A stretch of DNA of 64,000 bases from contig PNNH01000046.1 of assembly GCA_013824165.1 (NCBI GenBank), forward strand, positions 21,019 through 85,018. Direction: 5' to 3'. Made by a program: the position numbers and the translations under genes. A model generated the notes under the pieces. The model worked only from the letters and a program-made list of their open reading frames with translations. It made no database searches and had not been told where the DNA came from. Source of the DNA: Methylibium sp. (GTDB taxonomy: Bacteria; Pseudomonadota; Gammaproteobacteria; Burkholderiales; Burkholderiaceae_C). Of this stretch, positions 37,731 to 46,600 are shown piece by piece (within the stretch, counting starts at the first letter, position 1; each line of letters opens with the position of its first letter).

Positions 37731-38530
37731 ACACCGCAACGCAAAAGAAGATCGCCTTCATCACCGGCGCGGCGGCCGGCATCGGCCGGGCCTGCGCACT
37801 GCGCTTGGCGCGCGGCGGCTGGTCGCTGGCGATCAGCGATGTGGACGAGGCGGCTCTGGCAGCGCTGCGCGCCGAGCTCGGCGCGGCCTGCGTGTTCGAC
37901 GCGCGGCTGGACGTGGCCGACCCGGCCGCCGTGGACCGCGTCTTCACGCGCCTGGCCGGGGCCACCGGCGGCCGGCTCGACCTGCTGATCAACAATGCCG
38001 GCGTGCTGGAGATGGGGCCGTTCGAAACCCTGCCACTCAGCCGCCAGCTGCGCATCAACCGCATCAACAACGATGGCCCGCTGCTGTGCAGCCAGCGCGC
38101 CTTTGCGCTGCTGGCCGCCACGCCAGGGGCACGCGTCGTCAACCTCAGCTCGGCCTCGGCCAGCTACGGCGTGCCCAGTCTGGCGGTCTACTCGGCCAGC
38201 AAGTTCTGGCTGCGCGGTTTCACCGAAGCGCTGAACCTGGAGTGGGAGCGCCACGGCATCCATGTCTGCGACGTGATGCCCAACTTCGTTCGCACCGCGA
38301 TGCTGGATGGCCGCGACAGCCAGCGCCTGATCGAGCGCCTGGGCGTGGAGCTAAGTGCCGAGGATGTGGCCGAGGTGGTGTGGCAGGGCGCCACGTCGGC
38401 GCGCCGGCAGGTGCACTGGCGGGTCGAGAAAAGCCCGCTGCTGCGCGTGCTTCTGGGGCTGAACCAGCTGCTGCCGCAAGGCCTGCAGCGCGCGATCATG
38501 AAGCAGGCCTCAGGCAGCGGCGGCGCCTGA
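37727..38530 (+). CDS. Short-chain dehydrogenase/reductase
   Basis: 267 aa classical SDR: cofactor motif TGAAAGIGRA, LINNAGVLEM, catalytic Ser in LSSASASYG and YSASK with catalytic Tyr and Lys. An Asp after the second strand (SDVDEA) suggests NAD preference. Translationally coupled to the hydrolase. It could oxidise the alcohol released by the hydrolase. Ends directly at the convergent kdgR stop. Confidence 0.88.
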   Translation: MNTATQKKIAFITGAAAGIGRACALRLARGGWSLAISDVDEAALAALRAELGAACVFDARLDVADPAAVDRVFTRLAGATGGRLDLLINNAGVLEMGPFETLPLSRQLRINRINNDGPLLCSQRAFALLAATPGARVVNLSSASASYGVPSLAVYSASKFWLRGFTEALNLEWERHGIHVCDVMPNFVRTAMLDGRDSQRLIERLGVELSAEDVAEVVWQGATSARRQVHWRVEKSPLLRVLLGLNQLLPQGLQRAIMKQASGSGGA

Positions 38531-39331
38531 TCAGCCCAACATGTCCTTGCTGCAGCCCAGCTTGGACGAGATGTCGCGGCTGGCGTCCTTCAGCATCTTG
38601 ACCACCTCGGGCGCGCGCGCCTCGTCGTAGCGGAAGGTCGGGAAGCTGACGCTCATGCCGGCGATGGGCTGGCCCAGGCGGTCGAAGATGGGCACGCCCA
38701 GGCAGCGGATGTGGTCGTCGAACTCTTCGCGGTCCTCGCCGAAGCCCTGCGCCTTGACGCGCTCCAGTTCGGCCAGAAAGGCGGCCGGCTCGGTGATGGT
38801 CTTGTCGCGGTAGCGCTTGAAGTCGGCGCCCTGGAGCACGCGGTCGCGGCGCTCGGGATGCTCCCAGGCCATCAGCACCTTGCCGATAGCGGTGCAGTGG
38901 ATCGGCGCGCGGCGGCCGATACGCGAATACATGCCCAGCATGTGACGCGAATCGACCTTGTGCACATAGATGATCTCGGAATCGATCAACGTGCCCAGGT
39001 GCACCGTCTCGCCGGTGGCGTCGGCCAGCATCTGCATATGGTGCTTGGAGAGCTCCACCAGGTCCGGATACTGCAGCGCCTTGGCGCCCAGCTCGAAGGT
39101 GCGCATCGCCAGGCCGTAGCGTTCGCTGTCGGCCTCCTGGCGCACATAGCCCAGGGTCTTCATGGTCTGCAGAAAGCGGTAGACCGTGGCCTTGGGCATG
39201 GCCAGCCGCACCGACAGATCGGAGATGCCGGTTTCGCTGCGCTCCGACAAGGCCTGCAGGATGGCAAAGACCTTCAGGACAGCGGCCACCGATTCCGGCT
39301 GCTGTTTGCCATCGTTGAGATCGTCATCCAT
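38531..39331 (-). CDS. kdgR: KdgR-like IclR-family repressor of pectin genes
   Basis: 266 aa. N-terminal IclR winged HTH (SVAAVLKVFAILQALSERSE, DLSVRLAMPKATVYRFLQTM) and C-terminal effector domain (HLGTLIDSEIIYVHKVDS, APIHCTAIGKVLMAW, GQPIAGMSVSFPTFRYDE). It resembles KdgR, which in enterobacteria represses pectin catabolism until 2-keto-3-deoxygluconate binds. It is encoded beside the pectin locus and palindromes of KdgR type occur at 49347 and 57850. GCGTTTC occurs twice, 22 bases apart, just upstream of its start (39332 and 39354), possibly for autoregulation (inference). It is in the same direction as the upstream pectinase gene, 67 bases away. Confidence 0.88.
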   Translation of the reverse strand: MDDDLNDGKQQPESVAAVLKVFAILQALSERSETGISDLSVRLAMPKATVYRFLQTMKTLGYVRQEADSERYGLAMRTFELGAKALQYPDLVELSKHHMQMLADATGETVHLGTLIDSEIIYVHKVDSRHMLGMYSRIGRRAPIHCTAIGKVLMAWEHPERRDRVLQGADFKRYRDKTITEPAAFLAELERVKAQGFGEDREEFDDHIRCLGVPIFDRLGQPIAGMSVSFPTFRYDEARAPEVVKMLKDASRDISSKLGCSKDMLG

Positions 39332-39398
39332 GCGTTTCGATTGCCTCGGGCTAGCGTTTCAACAGAGATATGGGATTGTCCATGCTTTCAGTGCGCCT

Positions 39399-41723
39399 TC
39401 AGCGCGGCGCAGCGCCGGCCTGTGAGCGCAGGCGCTCGGCCAGGCCTGCGGCCGGCTCGGCGCGCAGCGTGTAGGGCGGGATCCAGCCGGCCGGCTGAAT
39501 CGCCGGGGCGTCGGGCTGGGCGGCGCGCAGCAGCGCCAGCGGATCGACCGGCGCGCCGTTCAGCAGCGAGCCGCGGTCCTCGAAGCGCTGGCCCTTCAGC
39601 GCGCGCAGCAGGCGGCTGGGGTCGCCTTCCCAGACATTGGCTTCGCTGATGAGGGCCGAGCCCTGGCCCAGGCCGATCGAATAGCCCTGCGCGTAGGGGC
39701 CGTCGCGGCGCGCCAGATAGAGGTTGTTCAGCACATGTACCTGGCCGAAGCGCACGCGCGGCGCGCGCTCCTTCACGTCTTCCCACAGGTTGTGGTGCAG
39801 CGTGACGCGGAGGGTGCCGGCGTCGGCCGTCTGCGTGTCGCCGGCACCGATCAGCATCGTCTTGTCATGCTGGCGGAAGCGGTTCCAGGACACCGTCACC
39901 AGATCGGACTGCTTGGTGATGTCCAGCAGCCCGTCGTGGCGCTGGATGGGGCGGCCGAAGGCGCTGGCCTCCAGGTGGTCGGGATGTTCGCCATCGTCGA
40001 AGCTGCAATGATCCACCCACACATGGCGGGCGTTGCGAAGCGAGACGTTGTCGTACTCCGAGTTCCACTCGCCATGGCCGTTGTCGCGCGGCTCCCAGGC
40101 GGGAAAAAGGTCGTAGGCGTCACTGAAGTGCAGCTGGCGCAGGATCACCTGCTGCACCTTCTCCAGCAGCAGCATGCCGCCCGCGAAGCCAGCACCGGGC
40201 ACGGCGCCGATCAGCGTGGTGTGCGAGGGAATGCGCAGCACGATCTGCGCGGCCTGGCGCTTGGCCGAGCGGCGGCGGGCTTCTTCGAGCGGGCCGCTGG
40301 GGTCGGCGCGCCCCCAGCTGGCCGGGTCGTACTGGCGCACAAAGGCCTCGAAGTCATAGGCCGGGTCGCGCAAGTCGGCCGCACCGAGGCGCCGGCCGCT
40401 GGCATCGGCGGCCAGATCGATGCGGGCCAGCAGCACGATGATCTTGGGCGTGTCGCCCAAGCCCAGCGCCGCGTCCAGCTCGGCGCGCGTGCGCACGGCC
40501 AGCACATGCTCGGGCTTGGCATCGGCGCCGCCGCGCGTGCCGCCTTCCATCGACGCCCAGCCCTGGCCGGCCGGCAGGGCTTCAAAGGCGCCAGCGGGCA
40601 GCGCGCTGTTGGCGTACTCGGCCATGCGGTTGGCAGCCACACCCGTGGCCGTGAAAGGCCGGCGCGCGGTCGACGCTGCCCAGGGGCCGAGATGCGGGCC
40701 GAGCAGGCTGTCGCGCACCAGGGCCTGGCCATTGGGTGCGCCGGGCAGCCACTCGCCCTTGGGCACGCCCTGGTCCCAGGCCCGTCCCAGCGCGATGCTG
40801 CCCGGTACCAAGCCCGGCTCGGCCAGCCAGCGGCTGCGCTCCACCAGAAAGCCTAGCGCCTGCGCGGCCGGCGTGCTGGGCGCCAGCACATAGCCGCCCT
40901 GCCCCGGCGCGCGACGGCCGGCTCGGGCCAGGATCAGGCTGTCGTCGATCACCAGGCGGGCCGCGCCGAAGATGAAGTCCACATCGCCAGCGATCAGACT
41001 GCGCTGCACCAAGACGCGCGCCGTCTCTGAATTAGCCGCACGGTCGGCGTAGAAGGTGTCCTGGTGGCCCAGCAGGCGCAGCTGCTGCAGCTGGATGCGG
41101 TCGCCGCGCGTCATCAGCGCCACCGCCTGCGAGCCGCCGGCCTCGCCAGCGCCCTCGGGGTAGCCCTGGCCCTGGCGAACGCCGTCCATCGCGTCATTGA
41201 CGATGCTCAGGCGCAGCAACTGCACGTCGTCACTGAAGATCGCCAGCGTGCTGCTGCCGGCGGTGCCATGGGTCTTGGCCTCCAGCGCCGGGATGCAGGG
41301 CTGGGCCGCCTGGCCCGGTGCCTTGGGCTGGCCGGCGTAGCGGCCATCGATGAGGCGCACTTCGGCCGCATCGCCCAGGCCATAGAGCGTAAACGGCGCC
41401 TTGTCGCGCACGCACAGCGGGCCGCGGTAAGTGCCGGGACGCACGAGGATGTAGTGGCGCTGCGCACTGGCGCCCTTTGCCGGCAGCGCATCCAGCGCAG
41501 CCTGCAGCGTGCGGTGAGTGCCGCTGCCATCGGCTGCGACGATGGCCTGCGGCGTCCATCGCGCCGGCTCGTCCAACGCGGCGGGCTGCCAGTCGCCCAG
41601 GTAGGCAGCCGCGCTAAGCCGCGCGGCTTCGGCCGCTTCCAGTTGAGGGCGTGGCTGGGCCTGCGCATTCAGGGCCACAGCCATCGCCAGCAGCACCGCC
41701 GTCACGGCCGCCCAGGCCTTCAT
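39399..41723 (-). CDS. Secreted bifunctional pectin methylesterase (CE8) - pectate lyase (PL1) fusion
   Basis: 774 aa with a signal peptide (about 1-22). CE8 domain, residues about 55-375: QAVAL (199-203), GHQDTFY (219-225), GDVDFIFG (246-253) with catalytic Asp residues and GRAW (313-316). PL1 domain, about 405-760: WVDHCSF (569-575), DITKQSDLVTVSWNRF (601-616) and RAPRVRFG (653-660) holding the lyase Arg. The first domain removes methyl esters and the second cleaves the resulting polygalacturonate by beta-elimination. Both active sites look intact. The start overlaps the ogl stop (ATGA); in-frame codons upstream belong to ogl. Last gene of the transport/ogl operon. Confidence 0.93.
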   Translation of the reverse strand: MKAWAAVTAVLLAMAVALNAQAQPRPQLEAAEAARLSAAAYLGDWQPAALDEPARWTPQAIVAADGSGTHRTLQAALDALPAKGASAQRHYILVRPGTYRGPLCVRDKAPFTLYGLGDAAEVRLIDGRYAGQPKAPGQAAQPCIPALEAKTHGTAGSSTLAIFSDDVQLLRLSIVNDAMDGVRQGQGYPEGAGEAGGSQAVALMTRGDRIQLQQLRLLGHQDTFYADRAANSETARVLVQRSLIAGDVDFIFGAARLVIDDSLILARAGRRAPGQGGYVLAPSTPAAQALGFLVERSRWLAEPGLVPGSIALGRAWDQGVPKGEWLPGAPNGQALVRDSLLGPHLGPWAASTARRPFTATGVAANRMAEYANSALPAGAFEALPAGQGWASMEGGTRGGADAKPEHVLAVRTRAELDAALGLGDTPKIIVLLARIDLAADASGRRLGAADLRDPAYDFEAFVRQYDPASWGRADPSGPLEEARRRSAKRQAAQIVLRIPSHTTLIGAVPGAGFAGGMLLLEKVQQVILRQLHFSDAYDLFPAWEPRDNGHGEWNSEYDNVSLRNARHVWVDHCSFDDGEHPDHLEASAFGRPIQRHDGLLDITKQSDLVTVSWNRFRQHDKTMLIGAGDTQTADAGTLRVTLHHNLWEDVKERAPRVRFGQVHVLNNLYLARRDGPYAQGYSIGLGQGSALISEANVWEGDPSRLLRALKGQRFEDRGSLLNGAPVDPLALLRAAQPDAPAIQPAGWIPPYTLRAEPAAGLAERLRSQAGAAPR

Positions 41724-42886
41724 GCCCGGCCCAGATCCGCCAGATACAGCGCTGGCTCGCCCTCGGCGTCGCAGCTGAACAGCACCTGTTTCTCGTCGGG
41801 CGTGAAGCTGGGATGCGGATGGGTGACCTGGCGGCTGTTCTTGTAGACGCCCCAGCTGCTGTCGTGCCGGGCGATTGCGCGGGTGGTGCCGGCCTTGAGG
41901 TCGAACAGATGCAGATAGGGGTCGCCGCTCAGCATCTCGTTGCTGGCGGATGAGTCGCCGCTGGCCTTGCCGCAACCGTCTCCGACGATCAGCGTGCCGT
42001 CCTGGTTGCTCATCAGGTGCGAGCACTGCGGCATCGCGGTCAGCAGCTTGTTCTCCAGCGTGACCGGGTCCAGGCTGTAGATCCAGCGCTCGGGCGAGTC
42101 GTGCTGGTAGCTCACATAGATCATCGCGCTGCCGTCGGGCACCCAGAACTCATGCGTGCAGCTTTCGCCCGGCGCGTGTTCCTTGCCGCAGCGGCGGTTC
42201 GTGCCGTCCTCGTTGATGAACCACATGCGCGCATCGATCAGGTCATGCGGGCCTTCGTGGCAATAAGCGACGGTGTTGTCGTCGAAGGGGCGGTACTGCG
42301 GATGGCCCAGCCAGCCGCGCTGCTCCAGGATGACCGTGCGCTCGCCGGTCCTGAGGTCCACGCTGAACAGCCGGCAGCGCGGCTTCTGGTGGAACATCTC
42401 GTTGAACTTCTGCCAGGTGTTGAGCGGAAACCAGTCGTCGGCATGGATCTCTATGCCCACCATCTTGGTACAAGCGCTGTTGCTGACCCAGGTGCCATAG
42501 CCCACCCATCCCTGAGGCACGGTGTAGACCACCTCCTCGCTGAGGTCGGCCAGGCTGAGTCGGATCAGCTGGCGTTCGGCACGCACGAAGTACAGGTGCT
42601 GATCGTCCGGGCTGAGAAAGCCGCCGAAGGTGTTCTCGCCGGCCTGGTCGCTGAGCTGAGTGGCGACCTGGCTTTCCAGGTCCAGCAGGTGGTAATTCCA
42701 GTTGGGGCTGGGCTGGGGGCCGAACTCGGCGCCGAAGATCAGCCGCTTGCCATCGTTGGTGAAGCACTTCTGATAGAAGTAGTTGCGATGGCAGGTCACG
42801 TCGGTGGGCGTGAGGCGGGTCACACGCGCGCCGGTGTCCGGGTCTTCGCGGGTGACGAACTTCAGCTGGCGTTGAGTGGCTTTCAT
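41720..42886 (-). CDS. ogl: Oligogalacturonate lyase Ogl (PL22)
   Basis: 388 aa, the usual length of Ogl. A seven-bladed propeller enzyme: VTRLTPTDVTCHRNYFYQKC near the N-terminus, GWLGHPQYRP with a catalytic-site His, CTHEFWVPDGSAMIYVS and HPHPSFTPDEKQVLFSCD at the C-terminus. It is cytosolic and cuts short (unsaturated) galacturonate oligomers to 5-keto-4-deoxyuronate units. The ATG at 42886 matches family N-termini; a GTG nine codons upstream overlaps the preceding stop. It sits between the ABC substrate-binding protein and the secreted pectinase, so it acts on imported oligomers. Confidence 0.95.
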   Translation of the reverse strand: MKATQRQLKFVTREDPDTGARVTRLTPTDVTCHRNYFYQKCFTNDGKRLIFGAEFGPQPSPNWNYHLLDLESQVATQLSDQAGENTFGGFLSPDDQHLYFVRAERQLIRLSLADLSEEVVYTVPQGWVGYGTWVSNSACTKMVGIEIHADDWFPLNTWQKFNEMFHQKPRCRLFSVDLRTGERTVILEQRGWLGHPQYRPFDDNTVAYCHEGPHDLIDARMWFINEDGTNRRCGKEHAPGESCTHEFWVPDGSAMIYVSYQHDSPERWIYSLDPVTLENKLLTAMPQCSHLMSNQDGTLIVGDGCGKASGDSSASNEMLSGDPYLHLFDLKAGTTRAIARHDSSWGVYKNSRQVTHPHPSFTPDEKQVLFSCDAEGEPALYLADLGRA

Positions 42887-42909
42887 GATGGAAATGCTGT
42901 CTTCAAGAC

Positions 42910-44217
42910 TCACTTGATGCGTTGCAGGAGCGCCTGGCCTTCTTCGACCAGGCGGGTGGCGGCGGCCTGTTCGCTGGTCTTGCGGTAAGCGATGGTCTCG
43001 AAGACCTCGCGCATGAACTTGTGCAGGCGCGCATGCTCGAACAGCGGCGCCGGGCGCTTGAGCCGGCCGCTCTGGCGTTGCGCGCGGATCTGCTCATATG
43101 CGGCCAGCTCCAGCGCCGGGGCCTTGCCGCTGCTCTTCAACTGCTCGAATGCCGCGCGCGCTGACGGCAGGCCGCGGGTGCGGCCGAGGATGGCGGCGGC
43201 CTCCAGATCGTTCAGCAGGAAGTTGATTAGGCGCGCGGACATTTCGGCCTGGCGCGAGTTGCGGCCGACCGCATACATCAGCGTCGGGCGGCCGAACATA
43301 CCGCTTTCCAGCGCGCCGGGCAGGGTCGGGAACTCGCCCAGCACCAGCTGCTGCTGCTTGTTCAAGGTGGAGGCGCGCAGGCCGATGGCCGAATCCCAGG
43401 TGTAGTTGCCGGCCCAGTTGCCGACCACCCAATCCGGCTGCTGCTCGGTGGGCTTCTCGGCGCCGCCCAGCGAGGCGCGCAGCGGCAGCGGCGTGGCCAC
43501 ATGCTCGTCGACCAGGCGCTTGTAGACGCGCACCCAGTCCAGTGCGGCCGCCGGGCTCATCGCCACGCGCGGCTGTAGCGGGTCCACATAAGGCATGCCG
43601 TGGCGCTGCTGCACCCAGGCCTGGGACAGCAGCATCATGTCGTAGAGCTCGCCGTCCAGCGGGTAGGCGTTCTCGCCCAGCTTGCGGCGAAAAGCCGGCC
43701 CAGCGGCGAACAGCTCGTCCCAGCTGCGCGGCAGCGCAATGCCGGCACGCTGGAAGGCCGACTGGTTCAGCAGCATCACGCGGGCGCTGAACGAAACCGG
43801 CAGCGCGTTGAGCTTACCGGCCACCTCGCCATAGGCCAGGTCCTCGGCGCTGAGCTGGCCCAGATCGAGCTGGGCGGCATGCTGACGCAGATCGGCAAAG
43901 CCGTTGCCGCGCTTGCTGAACATCGCCAGCCAGGCCCAGTTGATCTGCATGACATCGGGCTCGGAGCGGCCGGCGATCTGGGTGGTCAGGCGTTCCAGAT
44001 AGCCGTTGAAGCCCATGTACTCGGCCTTCACGCGCACGCCGGGATGGCGGCGCTCGAACAGCGCCAGCGCCTTCAGCGTGGCCTCGTGGCGGGCCGAGCC
44101 GCCCCACCAGGCAAAGCGCAGCACGGTCTCGCGCGGCTGCGCGCTCAGCAGCATCGGCGCAGAAGCAAGACCTGACACCAGCAGCTGGCGCCGGTTGAAC
44201 AGCGATGTGTCGCTCAT
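42910..44217 (-). CDS. togB: ABC transporter substrate-binding protein, TogB-like
   Basis: 435 aa extracellular solute-binding protein (family 1). N-terminal Tat-like signal (FNRRQLLVSGLASAPMLLSA), then LRFAWWGGSARHEATLKALA, NINWAW-type ligand region (MQINWAWLAMFSKRG) and PTLMYAVGRNSRQAE. It should bind oligogalacturonides in the periplasm for the permeases TogM/TogN and ATPase TogA encoded upstream. The start overlaps the togA stop (ATGA), and its stop lies near the ogl start. The name is by context and similarity. Confidence 0.87.
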   Translation of the reverse strand: MSDTSLFNRRQLLVSGLASAPMLLSAQPRETVLRFAWWGGSARHEATLKALALFERRHPGVRVKAEYMGFNGYLERLTTQIAGRSEPDVMQINWAWLAMFSKRGNGFADLRQHAAQLDLGQLSAEDLAYGEVAGKLNALPVSFSARVMLLNQSAFQRAGIALPRSWDELFAAGPAFRRKLGENAYPLDGELYDMMLLSQAWVQQRHGMPYVDPLQPRVAMSPAAALDWVRVYKRLVDEHVATPLPLRASLGGAEKPTEQQPDWVVGNWAGNYTWDSAIGLRASTLNKQQQLVLGEFPTLPGALESGMFGRPTLMYAVGRNSRQAEMSARLINFLLNDLEAAAILGRTRGLPSARAAFEQLKSSGKAPALELAAYEQIRAQRQSGRLKRPAPLFEHARLHKFMREVFETIAYRKTSEQAAATRLVEEGQALLQRIK

Positions 44218-45341
44218 AGCAGCAGATTGGCGCCGCTGGCGGCGTCGAACAGATGGCAGGCTGAGAGCTGCAGATGCAGGCTGAGCTCATCGCCTCGCTT
44301 GAGCCCGACCAGCGCCGCCGCCTGCTCGGCCGGCACGCGCGCCGTCAACGGCAAGGCGCCAAGGTCGACATGCACATAGACCTCGGAGCCCATGTGCTCG
44401 GTGAAGCGCAGCTTGGCCGCTGCAGCCGTGCTGTCGCCCTGCGGGCGCGGCAGCAGGCCGATGTGCTCGGGCCGCAGGCCGAAGCGCACGGCGGCCGAGC
44501 CGCCCTGCAGGCGCTGCGCCTTGTCGGCCGGCAGCGGCAGCAGTGCGTCGCCCACCCGCACCGCCAGGCCGCTGGCCGCGGCCTGCAGGCTGGCGTCGAC
44601 GATGTTCATCTCGGGCGAGCCGATGAAGCTGGCCACAAATGCATTGGCCGGGCGCTCGTACAGCGCGGTGGGCGTGTCGACCTGCTGGATCTGCCCGTCC
44701 TTGAGCACGCAGATGCGCTCGCCCATGGTCATGGCTTCGACCTGGTCGTGCGTGACATAAACGGTGGTGGCCGCCTGGCCGGATTCGCGCAGCGTGCGGT
44801 GCAGCTCGGTCAGGCGCACCCGCATGGCAGCGCGCAGCTTGGCATCCAGATTGGACAGCGGCTCGTCGAACAGGAAGACCTCGGGCTTCTTGACGATGGC
44901 GCGGCCGACTGCCACGCGCTGCGCCTGGCCCCCGCTGAGCTGCTTGGGATAGCGGTCCAGCAGGTGCTCCATCTCCAGCAGCTTGGCGGCATGGCGCACG
45001 CGCTGGTCCAGCTCGGCCTTGGGCGTGCCGGCAAGCTTCAGGCCGAAGGCCAGGTTCTCGTAGACCTTCATGTGCGGATAGAGCGCATAGTTCTGGAACA
45101 CCATTGCGATGCCACGCTGCTTGGGTGCCAGCTCATTGACGACGCGGTCGCCGATACGCAGCTCGCCGCCGGAGATGGTTTCCAGGCCGGCAATCATGCG
45201 CAGCAGCGTGCTCTTGGCGCAGCCCGAGGGGCCGACGAACACCATGAACTCGCCATCGCGCACTTCCAGGTCCACGCCATGCACGGCCTTGAAGCCGTTG
45301 GGGTAGACCTTTTCTATCTTGTTGAGGCTTAGTCGTGCCAC
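44214..45341 (-). CDS. togA: ABC transporter ATP-binding protein, TogA-like (UgpC/MsmK type)
   Basis: 375 aa. Walker A GPSGCAKSTLLRMIAGLE (note Ala where Gly is common in GCGKST), signature LSGGQAQRVAVGRA, Walker B VFLFDEPLSNLDAKLR and H-loop VTHDQVEAMTMGERI. The C-terminal third is an MsmK/TOBE-type regulatory domain. It powers the oligogalacturonide importer. Start is GTG with GGAGA upstream. It lies 377 bases downstream of togN, a gap with stem-loops that may alter expression of the ATPase relative to the permeases. Confidence 0.9.
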   Translation of the reverse strand: MARLSLNKIEKVYPNGFKAVHGVDLEVRDGEFMVFVGPSGCAKSTLLRMIAGLETISGGELRIGDRVVNELAPKQRGIAMVFQNYALYPHMKVYENLAFGLKLAGTPKAELDQRVRHAAKLLEMEHLLDRYPKQLSGGQAQRVAVGRAIVKKPEVFLFDEPLSNLDAKLRAAMRVRLTELHRTLRESGQAATTVYVTHDQVEAMTMGERICVLKDGQIQQVDTPTALYERPANAFVASFIGSPEMNIVDASLQAAASGLAVRVGDALLPLPADKAQRLQGGSAAVRFGLRPEHIGLLPRPQGDSTAAAAKLRFTEHMGSEVYVHVDLGALPLTARVPAEQAAALVGLKRGDELSLHLQLSACHLFDAASGANLLL

Positions 45342-45718
45342 GTTGTCTCCGCGTATCTGTATTCGGTCTTGCTTCGAGCGGCGCAGGCTCCTGAGCAGGG
45401 CTGCCCTGTTCCGCGCATGTCCTCCGCCATCGGCCTGCGGCCGCTGGCTCCCCCTTTACTCCCCTGCACAGGACACCCCCACTCCTGAGCCGACGCAGTG
45501 AGCCATGCCCGCAGTGCTCGGTGCATCGCCGAGGGTATGGGGTGGGAGGTGGAGCGAAGTAAAGGAGGAGGCGCGGGCTTGCCCGAGCCGGGGGAGCGAA
45601 CCCGGACGTAAAAAGTCCCGTGGACTGTTTACGCCTGGTGAGCGCCTCGGGCACAGGCCCGAGGCATGAGCGGAATATCCCACCCTATGCCCTTGGCATA
45701 CGAAGCGATGCATGCGGT
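45342..45718 (-). promoter_or_regulatory. 377-base togN-togA gap with two adjacent stem-loops
   Basis: No coding feature seen. GTAAAAAGTCC (45608-45618) pairs with GGACTGTTTAC (45622-45632) with one mismatch. GCCTCGGGC (45644-45652) pairs perfectly with GCCCGAGGC (45657-45665) around a four-base loop. Both lie soon after the togN stop. The rest holds CCTCCTTTACTTC-like motifs on both strands (about 45450 and 45555). Confidence 0.55.
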
Positions 45719-46600
45719 TCACCCCTTCACTCCACTCGACGTCGCGCCTTCGATGAAGTGCTTCTGCGCCGCGAAGAACACCAGCACCGAAGGAATCAGC
45801 GCCACCACCGAGATGGCGATCACATTGGCCCACTCGACTTCCTCGGTGGCGCCGATGCTCATCTTCAGCGCCAGCGAAACCGGATATTTCTCGACGGAAG
45901 CCAGATAGATCAGCGGGCCCATGAAGTCGTTCATGGTCCAGATGAACTGGAACACGATCACCGAGATGATGGCCGGCTTCAGCATCGGCACGATGATGTG
46001 CCAGAGCAGCTGCAGCGCATTGCAGCCGTCGATCTGCGCCGCCTCTTCCATGTCGCGCGGAATGCCGCGCAGGAACTGCACCAGCATGAAGACGAAGAAG
46101 GTGTCGGTGGCAAAAGCCGAGGGGATGATCAGCGGCAGGTAGGAATCCAGCCAGCCGATCTCGCGGAACACCAAGTACTGCGGCAGGCGCAGCACGATAA
46201 GCGGCAGCATCATCGTCGCGATCATGATGCTGAACATGAACTTCTTTCCCCAGAACTCGAAGCGCGCGAAGGCGTAGGCCACCAGCACGCAGGAAATCAC
46301 CGTGACGATGATGCGCGGAATGGTGATCAGGAAGCTGTTCAGGAAGTAGGTCGCGAAGGTGTACTCGGTGCTGGTCTTCCAGCCCTTGGCATAGGACGCG
46401 AAGTCAAAGCGTTCGGGCCAGAATCCGGCCGAGCTGAAGATCTCGGAATTGCTCTTGAATGAGGCGCCGATCAGCCACAGCAGCGGATACAGCATCACGA
46501 AGGCGACCGCGATCAGTGCCGCATAGCGCAGCCAGGGGCGGCCGCGATCCCGGCCCAGCTGCAGTGCCGCACTGCCGCTTGTCTCGATGCCCGCGCTCAT
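45719..46600 (-). CDS. togN: ABC sugar permease, TogN-like (MalG type)
   Basis: 293 aa with six membrane helices. The first spans LRYAALIAVAFVMLYPLLWL. The cytoplasmic EAA loop reads MEEAAQIDGCNALQLLWHII, the contact site for the ATPase. The C-terminus is typical of MalG-type permeases (AAQKHFIEGATSSGVKG). The start overlaps the togM stop (ATGA). An upstream in-frame extension lies inside togM and was not used. With TogM it forms the membrane channel for oligogalacturonides. Confidence 0.92.
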   Translation of the reverse strand: MSAGIETSGSAALQLGRDRGRPWLRYAALIAVAFVMLYPLLWLIGASFKSNSEIFSSAGFWPERFDFASYAKGWKTSTEYTFATYFLNSFLITIPRIIVTVISCVLVAYAFARFEFWGKKFMFSIMIATMMLPLIVLRLPQYLVFREIGWLDSYLPLIIPSAFATDTFFVFMLVQFLRGIPRDMEEAAQIDGCNALQLLWHIIVPMLKPAIISVIVFQFIWTMNDFMGPLIYLASVEKYPVSLALKMSIGATEEVEWANVIAISVVALIPSVLVFFAAQKHFIEGATSSGVKG

